Below, piece by piece: positions 58,719 to 63,929 of a stretch of DNA of 63,929 nucleotides. Source of the DNA: Betaproteobacteria bacterium (GTDB lineage Bacteria; Pseudomonadota; Gammaproteobacteria; Burkholderiales; SG8-39); NCBI GenBank assembly GCA_004298385.1, contig SCTX01000088.1:1-63929 (forward strand), given 5' to 3'. Below the pieces are notes generated by a model. The model saw nothing but the letters and a program-made list of their open reading frames with translations. It did no database searches and was not told the origin of the DNA. The position numbers and the translations under genes are program-made. Positions within the stretch are counted from its first letter, which is position 1; each line of letters begins with the position of its first letter.

Positions 58719-59966
58719 TCAGAAAAAGTACCTGAGCACCGCCTGCCAGACGCGCCGGTCCGGCAAGGCGCCGTAATTGCTGCCCGGCTGACCGGTATTG
58801 AGCTGGGTTTGCAGCGCGATATCGACGCGGGTCCAGTGGTAGCGCGCCTCCAGCCATTGCAGCCGGCTGTGGTCGGCGGCATCGTAGCGAACCATGGCGG
58901 TGAGATCGAGATGCTTGACCAGGGCGTCCTGCCAGACAAGGTAAACAAACACGTGGTCCCTGGTCGGAAGCTCCTGGATGTTCGTGACCAGGCCGCGATA
59001 CAGCCCGTAGGCCGCCGGCGGACCGCGCCGCAGCGCATTCCAGCCGGCCTCATCCAGCCCGGCGCCGTTGTATTGATACTCGGCCGTGAGCGAGACGTTG
59101 TTCGGCGTCGTATAGGTCAGTCCGGCGGACAAGCGGGAACGAAAAGCTGCATCGCCCGGGCGCTTCAGCGCCTGCGCCGCGAGCGAGGCCGCGCGTCCAC
59201 CGGACCATTCGAAATAAACCACCGTGGCGGCGTTCGCCAAAGCAGTCAGGTTCAGACCCAGTTGCGGCGATTGTCCGGCGCCGCCGGACAACAGCCATTG
59301 CGGACTGAGCGCAGCGGACAGTTTCTCGCTGAGTCCAAGCTGCCAGCGGGCGCGCTGGTTGGTGGCGCCCAAGTCCGGACTGAAAACATTGTCGCTGGAT
59401 TGATCGGCGAGCCTCGGTGAATAAAGCGCGGTAAGCGATCCGCCGTTCCACAGCGCCTGGCCGCGCAGCATCGCGCTGCCGAGGCGGTTTTCGCGCAGGC
59501 TGGCGGGGTCGAGCGAGACGACCGAACGCAGCGCCCCGGCGCGAAAATAGTCGGTCGGGTTGTATCCGAAAGCGACACCGTTGCGCGCGTTGATGCGCCC
59601 CAGGTCGACGATACGGTCGGGCTCAGCCTGCCAACTCAGATAAGCCTCTTTCAGGGTGTTGATATCCCGGTTGCCGGAGACCCCGTCCATCCGGTTCAGA
59701 TCCAGGCGGTCGGCGACTACGGCGCGCCAGCCGGGGGCGAAGGTCTTGTCGAAGCGGGCGTCGATCGACGCTCGCGCGCCGTGCAGCGCGATGCCTGCGC
59801 CCTGCCGCCGCGACTCGCGCACGGCCGTTTCCGCGTACACGCGCCAGTCGCCGCTCTGCCCGGCCGTCGTCGAGGTCTTGTCGGCGAGCAATAGCGCCGC
59901 CGCATCTTCGTCGGCCGCCAGCGCGGGCGCCGTCGCCGCCAGCAGGAGCAGGAGCAGGACGCGCAC
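58719..59966 (-). CDS. Putative outer-membrane beta-barrel protein
   Basis: A 415-residue exported protein with a clear signal peptide (MRVLLLLLLAATAPALA) and beta-strand-rich alternating sequence that ends in Phe (VLRYFF), as in outer-membrane barrels. A conserved-looking block is GRINARNGVAFGYNPTDYFR. I do not recognise a named family; the pattern is reminiscent of DUF1302-type barrels found with LolA-like proteins. It is the last gene of an operon with an ABC ATPase, an FtsX-type permease and a LolA-like protein (four bases from the latter), suggesting an outer-membrane end point for an export path. Confidence 0.75.
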   Translation of the reverse strand: MRVLLLLLLAATAPALAADEDAAALLLADKTSTTAGQSGDWRVYAETAVRESRRQGAGIALHGARASIDARFDKTFAPGWRAVVADRLDLNRMDGVSGNRDINTLKEAYLSWQAEPDRIVDLGRINARNGVAFGYNPTDYFRAGALRSVVSLDPASLRENRLGSAMLRGQALWNGGSLTALYSPRLADQSSDNVFSPDLGATNQRARWQLGLSEKLSAALSPQWLLSGGAGQSPQLGLNLTALANAATVVYFEWSGGRAASLAAQALKRPGDAAFRSRLSAGLTYTTPNNVSLTAEYQYNGAGLDEAGWNALRRGPPAAYGLYRGLVTNIQELPTRDHVFVYLVWQDALVKHLDLTAMVRYDAADHSRLQWLEARYHWTRVDIALQTQLNTGQPGSNYGALPDRRVWQAVLRYFF

Positions 59967-59969
59967 GCT

Positions 59970-60743
59970 CTACTCAGGCTTGAAGCGCGGCAGGTAGTCG
60001 CGCTGCAGCCACACTTCGGGCACCTCGCGCCAGGCGTAGTCGGAAAAGCGCATCACCGTCACCCAATTCGGGTCGAGCCCGTCGATGATCACCGTCTCCG
60101 TCGGCCGCTCCACACCCAATTGCGGCTGATAGCGCCGATAGTAGGCGGTCTTCAGGAGCTGCCCGCTTTCGGTGTAGAAGCGCGCCTTGACCGGCCGGCT
60201 GCTGGACGTGTCGAGCCACATTTCGATGTGGTGGTAGGTCACATCCGCAGACATCGCGGCCAGCGCCAGCTTGTAGCAGCGCCGATTCTGGCGATCGCCG
60301 TCGAGAACGCTCTCTTCGGCCGCCACTTGCGCCTGGTAGTCCTTGGCTAGATTGACCGTGACCACGTCGCCGTTGGCCGCCTGGCCGAGCAGGCGCTGCT
60401 GCGGCGACAGGCGGATGCTGGCCTTGGAGGACGGGTCGAAAAACCACAGGTCGTTGCCGTTCTTGAGCATCAGCTTGTTCGCGTCGCGCGCCGGGGCGAC
60501 GAAGCGGATCAGGCTGCGGAACTGCCCGCTGTCGGCATCGGCCTTCGAGTAGACGGAGAGCGTATTGCTGTCGGTCTGCTTGGCGTTGCGGTATTCAACC
60601 AGCGTCACGCTCAACGCGAACGGCTTGCCCGGGTTGCGGATGGCATCGCTCGCGGCGAGGATGGCCTGCGCGTTCGGGGCCGCGCCGGCTGCGCCTGCCG
60701 ACGCGATCAGCAATGTGGCTGCAATCAATCGTTCGAATTTCAT
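59970..60743 (-). CDS. Outer-membrane lipoprotein-sorting (LolA-like) periplasmic protein
   Basis: A 257-residue exported protein. Signal peptide MKFERLIAATLLIASAGAAG; mature part with the LolA-like half-barrel pattern (FALSVTLVEYRNAKQTDSNTL, SLIRFVAPARDANKLMLKNG, LWFFDPSSKASIRLSPQQRL, EMWLDTSSSRPVKARFYTES). This corresponds to the outer membrane lipoprotein-sorting family rather than to LolA itself. It lies between the ABC permease and the barrel gene, the position expected for a hydrophobic-cargo shuttle across the periplasm. Cargo unknown. Confidence 0.85.
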   Translation of the reverse strand: MKFERLIAATLLIASAGAAGAAPNAQAILAASDAIRNPGKPFALSVTLVEYRNAKQTDSNTLSVYSKADADSGQFRSLIRFVAPARDANKLMLKNGNDLWFFDPSSKASIRLSPQQRLLGQAANGDVVTVNLAKDYQAQVAAEESVLDGDRQNRRCYKLALAAMSADVTYHHIEMWLDTSSSRPVKARFYTESGQLLKTAYYRRYQPQLGVERPTETVIIDGLDPNWVTVMRFSDYAWREVPEVWLQRDYLPRFKPE

Positions 60744-60758
60744 AGAGAGTCTTCCTTC

Positions 60759-62147
60759 CTAAACATGCCTGAGGGCGTCGACGATCAGCATGCGCCCCGC
60801 GCGCCGCGCCGGCCACCATGCGGAAACGACGGCGACCAGCGCGAGCCCGGCAGCGGTGCCGAGCATCATCGGCGTCTCCCCCCATACGCGCACGGTCAGC
60901 GGCACCGGATCGACCTGCCCCGGCGGCAGCCAGGTCAGGCCGGCATGGTTCACCAGCCAGGCCACGCACAGGGCCGCCGCGACGCCGGCCACCGCGCCCA
61001 TCAGTCCCAGCAGCAGGGCTTCGCTCATGAACAGCCGGCGGATTCCCGAGCGGCGCAGGCCCATGGCGCGCAGGGTGCCGATCTCGGCGGTGCGCTCGAT
61101 CACCGCCATGCTCATGGTGTTGCCCACCGTAAACAGCACGATCGCGCCGATCAGCGCCGATATGAAGCCGAAGATCGCGGCAAACATGCCGATGGCCTGG
61201 CCGTAGAACGGATTGAGCGTTTCGAAGTCCTGCACCTCCAGCGGCTCGCGCTGCGGCATCGTCGCGAGCAACTCCGCGAGGCGTGTCTTCGCCGCCGGGA
61301 TCTGGCTGGTGTGGACGAGCTGCAGGACGACCGCAGTGGCCTGCGGCTTTTCCGCGCCGTAGAGCAGGCGCTGCGCCTGCGCCAGGTGCATGCCGACGAA
61401 CATGTCGTCGAATTCCCTGAAACCCTGCCGTTCGGCCTTGACCACGCGCAAGGACGCCACGTTGGGCGCGCCGTGCACATTGGCCGCCAACAGTTCGATG
61501 CGCGCTTCGCCCGGCTGCGCCGCGGGCCGCGCCTCCAGCGCCGAGAGCGCGGCGACATCGGCCGGGGCGCTCGCGCCCGCAGCGGGCTCCGACTTCGTGC
61601 GCTGCGGACAGTTCGGCACCTTGAGCGGCTCGCACAATTCGAGCACGCGCGCGACGCCGTTGCCGATGACCACCGCGTCCTCCGCGGTTCCGGTCAGAGG
61701 GGACGGCGGCAGATCGATCGGCAGGCCGTAGTCGTTCCAGCCGCGCATGCGATTGCGGTCGGCGACGACCAGGCCCGCGCCGAGGATGGTGCGCGACACG
61801 CCCGCGGCGAAGTTGCCGGCGATGCCGCCGAGCGAAATCGTCGGCGTCACGACGGCGAGCATCGGCGCGAGCACCGGGTCACGCGCGACCACGTCAATCA
61901 CGTGCTGGTACTCGGCGATGCCGTAAGCGGCCGGGTTGCCGCTGCCATAGAGGAAATAGTCCTTGCGCTGGATCTGCAGGTGGCCGCCGCGCATGACGTA
62001 GCTGGTCTGCAGGCTCAGCGTGATGTTGCGGCTGTAACCGCCGAACACCAGGACCGTGACCGCGCCGATTACCATGGCCGACAGGGTCGTAAGCGAGCGG
62101 CGGCGGTTGCGCAACAGATTGCGCAGGGCGAGCGAAAGTGTCCTCAT
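60759..62147 (-). CDS. FtsX/MacB-type ABC transporter permease
   Basis: A 462-residue permease with the MacB/LolC topology: TM1 near the N-terminus (RSLTTLSAMVIGAVTVLVFGG), a large periplasmic domain (about residues 45-310), then three helices (FAAIFGFISALIGAIVLFTVGNTMSM, LLLGLMGAVAGVAAALCVAWLV, and a last one before WWPARRAGRM). The signature VIERTAEIGTLRAMGLRRSGIRRLF is the FtsX-domain coupling region. It overlaps the ATPase gene by four bases. Such transporters push lipids, lipoproteins or peptides out of the inner membrane mechanically rather than through a channel. Confidence 0.9.
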   Translation of the reverse strand: MRTLSLALRNLLRNRRRSLTTLSAMVIGAVTVLVFGGYSRNITLSLQTSYVMRGGHLQIQRKDYFLYGSGNPAAYGIAEYQHVIDVVARDPVLAPMLAVVTPTISLGGIAGNFAAGVSRTILGAGLVVADRNRMRGWNDYGLPIDLPPSPLTGTAEDAVVIGNGVARVLELCEPLKVPNCPQRTKSEPAAGASAPADVAALSALEARPAAQPGEARIELLAANVHGAPNVASLRVVKAERQGFREFDDMFVGMHLAQAQRLLYGAEKPQATAVVLQLVHTSQIPAAKTRLAELLATMPQREPLEVQDFETLNPFYGQAIGMFAAIFGFISALIGAIVLFTVGNTMSMAVIERTAEIGTLRAMGLRRSGIRRLFMSEALLLGLMGAVAGVAAALCVAWLVNHAGLTWLPPGQVDPVPLTVRVWGETPMMLGTAAGLALVAVVSAWWPARRAGRMLIVDALRHV

Positions 62148-62887
62148 GACGTGCCCTCCTTGCGCTGCTCGCGCTGCTCGCGCCGCTCGATCTTCTCGAT
62201 CCGGCCGTCGCGGATCATCACCGCGTCGTCCGCCTCGGCCAGCACCTTGGGATCGTGCGAGGAAAATACGAACGACACATGGTGTTCGCGCTGCATCTCG
62301 CGCATCAGCGAAATAATGGCCGCGCCGGTGTGGCTGTCCAGGTTCGCGGTCGGTTCGTCGGCAAGCACCAGTCGCGGCGACGGCGCCAGCGCGCGCGCGA
62401 TGGCGACGCGCTGGCGCTCGCCTCCGGAAAGCTGCCCCGGAATATTGCGCGCCTTGCGCGCAAGCCCGACCGCATCGAGCAGGGCCCCGATTCGCCGTTT
62501 GCGCTCGGCCGCGGGCACGCGCGCGAGCAACAGCGGGTATTCCACGTTCTCCTCGACCGTCAGCACCGGCAGGAGATTGAAGTTCTGAAAAATGAAACCG
62601 ATATGGCGCGCGCGGAAATCGGACAGCGCGTCGTCGGACAGCTTTTGCACCGCCTCGCCGGCGACGATGACTTCGCCGCGATCGGGTTGATCGATGCAGC
62701 CGATCAGGTTAAGCAACGTGGTCTTGCCGCTGCCCGATGGGCCGGAAATCACGGTGAAGCAGTTGGGGCGGATTTCCAGGTCGATGTCGATGAGAGCCGG
62801 TACGTCAACCGCATCTAGGTGATAGGTCTTGCCGATCCGGTTCATGCTGACGACATTCATGCTGGCCTCGGGTTCTTGGATTGGCAT
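62144..62887 (-). CDS. ABC transporter ATP-binding protein (LolD/MacB type)
   Basis: A 247-residue ATPase: Walker A ISGPSGSGKTTLLNLIG, signature GQLSGGERQRVAIARAL, Walker B RLVLADEPTANLDS and switch His in VFSSHD. The sequence class is that of LolD/MacB ATPases. It has a charged C-terminal tail (IEKIERREQREQRKEG). The ATG at 62885-62887 has AGGATG upstream; an ATG nine codons later is an alternative. First gene of the export operon, transcribed leftwards from the gap containing element copy 2. Confidence 0.92.
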   Translation of the reverse strand: MPIQEPEASMNVVSMNRIGKTYHLDAVDVPALIDIDLEIRPNCFTVISGPSGSGKTTLLNLIGCIDQPDRGEVIVAGEAVQKLSDDALSDFRARHIGFIFQNFNLLPVLTVEENVEYPLLLARVPAAERKRRIGALLDAVGLARKARNIPGQLSGGERQRVAIARALAPSPRLVLADEPTANLDSHTGAAIISLMREMQREHHVSFVFSSHDPKVLAEADDAVMIRDGRIEKIERREQREQRKEGTS

Positions 62888-62982
62888 GGCAACATCCTAA
62901 ACAGCCGCCGCGGCGCGGCCAAGCGCAATCCGACGAAACGGCCGGATTCGGGCGCCAAGCGCCGCCTGGCGGGGCGAATGTG

Positions 62983-63149
62983 GATCGTCGATAGCGCACG
63001 GATGAAAAGCACATCCGTGCGCTATCGACGATCTTGGAAAAAAGCAAGGCTAAACTGTCCTTGTTTTTATCAATAACCGCGTTTTCTGGCCGGATGGTTT
63101 TTATCCGGCCAGAAAACGCGGTTGGCGCGCGCAGCGCGCAATGGCCGCT
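62983..63149 (-). repeat. Structured double-hairpin element, copy 2 (inverted)
   Basis: About 167 bases between the export operon and the hemY-like gene, opposite in orientation to 57251-57412. On the plus strand: a hairpin at 62983-63033 with perfect 22-bp arms (GATCGTCGATAGCG...) and loop AAAAGCA; a middle hairpin (AAAAAAGCAAGG / CCTTGTTTTTAT, about 63038-63070); a hairpin at 63075-63123 with perfect 21-bp arms (AACCGCGTTTTCTG...) and loop GGTTTTT; and the GC hairpin GGCGCGCGCAGCGCGC. Order and flanks match copy 1 when reverse-complemented. Confidence 0.85.
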
Positions 63150-63197
63150 ACGTCGGCATCGATCGACGTAAGACGACACGCTGCAGTGATCAAGCTT

Positions 63198-63221
63198 GCG
63201 CAGACGGCGTCCCGTCCGCGC
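63198..63221 (-). terminator. Candidate terminator hairpin of the hemY-like gene
   Basis: GCGCAGACGG (63198-63207) pairs with CCGTCCGCGC (63212-63221) with one A-C mismatch and a 4-base loop, 17 bases past the stop of the minus-strand gene. No T-run follows, so it may be a 3'-end stabilising hairpin. Its stem resembles the inner part of hairpin II in the repeat element. Confidence 0.35.
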
Positions 63222-63237
63222 GGATCGAAACCAGCTC

Positions 63238-63929
63238 TTATTGCCGCAGTTTCGCATCGGCGCTGGCGCGGTAATGCCGGTTGGCGTCCTCGGGCTTGCC
63301 GATGCGGTCGAACAGTTGCGCCAGCGCGACGTGCGCACCGCGGCTGGGTTCCTCGGACAGGCTCGCCTCGAGGTAGCTCCGCGCCTTGCCCCACAGCTCC
63401 TGCGCGAGGCACAGGCGCCCGAGCGTCAGCAGCAGCGCGCGTTCGCGCGGCCGCGACTTCAGCCACTTCTCCGCGCGCTCGATCTGCGCCAGGACATCGG
63501 CGCCCAGGCACTCCCCATAGAGCAATATCAGCTCGCCGCTCCACTCCGTCTCCAGCGCCGCCGCGACGATTTCGTGCGCGCGGCGGCAATCCCCGAGCGC
63601 AATGAACAACTGCGCCGCGGTGCACGCGACGCGAGCATCGAGCTTGTCTTCGGTACCCTGCCAGCAAGCGGCAAGGCCGGTCGTGTCCCGCGCCTGCTGG
63701 CGCAGCGCCTCGATCTGGGCGGTGATGCGCAACTGCGTCGCCGCCACCTCGGCGAGCGCGCCGCGCTTGCCCAGGGCCGTGGCCAAGCGGCGCACTTCGT
63801 CCCAATGGCCCAGGCGCTGGTGCGCTTTCATCAGCATGCGCTGGGTGGCGATGCGCTTCCCCCCGCTCCCGGACAATTCGCGCAAAACCTCGAGCGCCTC
63901 GCCGTAGCGGCTATCGTCGAGCAGCAGGC
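63238..63929 (-). CDS. hemY: HemY-like TPR protein (partial)
   Basis: The C-terminal 230 residues of a protein whose frame runs off the right edge of the window. TPR-type helices (LLTLGRLCLAQELWGKARSYLEASLSEEPS, given in part: RLCLAQELWGKARSYLEASL) match the C-terminal region of HemY, the membrane-anchored TPR protein of proteobacterial hemCDXY operons. The membrane segments expected at its N-terminus lie outside. No start codon is inside the window. Confidence 0.8.
   Translation of the reverse strand, partial: LLLDDSRYGEALEVLRELSGSGGKRIATQRMLMKAHQRLGHWDEVRRLATALGKRGALAEVAATQLRITAQIEALRQQARDTTGLAACWQGTEDKLDARVACTAAQLFIALGDCRRAHEIVAAALETEWSGELILLYGECLGADVLAQIERAEKWLKSRPRERALLLTLGRLCLAQELWGKARSYLEASLSEEPSRGAHVALAQLFDRIGKPEDANRHYRASADAKLRQ

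Overview
The window is a GC-rich (roughly 65-68% by eye) chromosomal segment of a Gram-negative bacterium, most likely a betaproteobacterium. The evidence for this is the gene orders lptD-surA-pdxA-rsmA, amgK-murU-pepP-ubiH, dusB-fis-purH-purD and glyQ-glyS-gmhB-plsC, the peptidoglycan-recycling pair AmgK/MurU, the Bug-type solute-binding protein, NnrS, and a hemY-like gene at the right edge. Genus and species cannot be read from the sequence. No rRNA, tRNA, CRISPR array or intact insertion sequence was found.

Layout. Bases 1-5,881 (minus strand) hold a surface-exoprotein cassette: FecR-like protein, TpsB outer-membrane pore, an exported TPR-CHAT putative protease, and a TpsA filamentous-haemagglutinin-type protein cut by the window edge. 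Bases 6,153-16,838 are mixed housekeeping and accessory genes: sirtuin, DUF3300 and DUF4337 proteins, release factor 3, a membrane-anchored TAXI binding protein, an unusual FeoB-like transporter, a PilZ protein and a short-chain dehydrogenase. Bases 16,909-21,274 contain three toxin-antitoxin or TA-like pairs around ettA and a small membrane methyltransferase, followed by nnrS.

Bases 22,716-32,409 form a catabolic island for acyl-CoA compounds: 2-hydroxyacid dehydrogenase, Bug-type binding protein, three crotonase-family proteins, a metallo-beta-lactamase-fold hydrolase, a FadH-like dienoyl-CoA reductase and an acyl-CoA dehydrogenase. Three junctions in it carry short 5' remnants of other CoA genes (CoA-transferase subunit A, a CaiB/BaiF family member, a crotonase), as if pieces of several operons had been joined. 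Bases 32,655-36,656 hold qmcA-nfeD, a diguanylate cyclase and an AAA/DUF4143 ATPase.

Bases 36,947-57,201 are core genes: glycyl-tRNA synthetase (its beta subunit of clearly lower GC), lipid A/heptose and phospholipid steps, glyoxalase, the LPS-export and OMP-chaperone operon, peptidoglycan recycling, ubiquinone synthesis, dusB-fis and the purine genes purH-purD. Bases 57,535-62,887 hold hemF and a four-gene export operon (ABC ATPase, FtsX-type permease, LolA-like periplasmic protein, outer-membrane barrel).

The most striking non-coding signal is a structured element of about 165 bases present twice in inverted orientation (57,251-57,412 and 62,983-63,149), bracketing hemF and the export operon. 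Each copy has two long hairpins, three of the four perfectly paired, around a weaker middle hairpin. Arms differ between copies by compensatory changes, and loop I of each copy is the exact reverse complement of loop II of the other copy.
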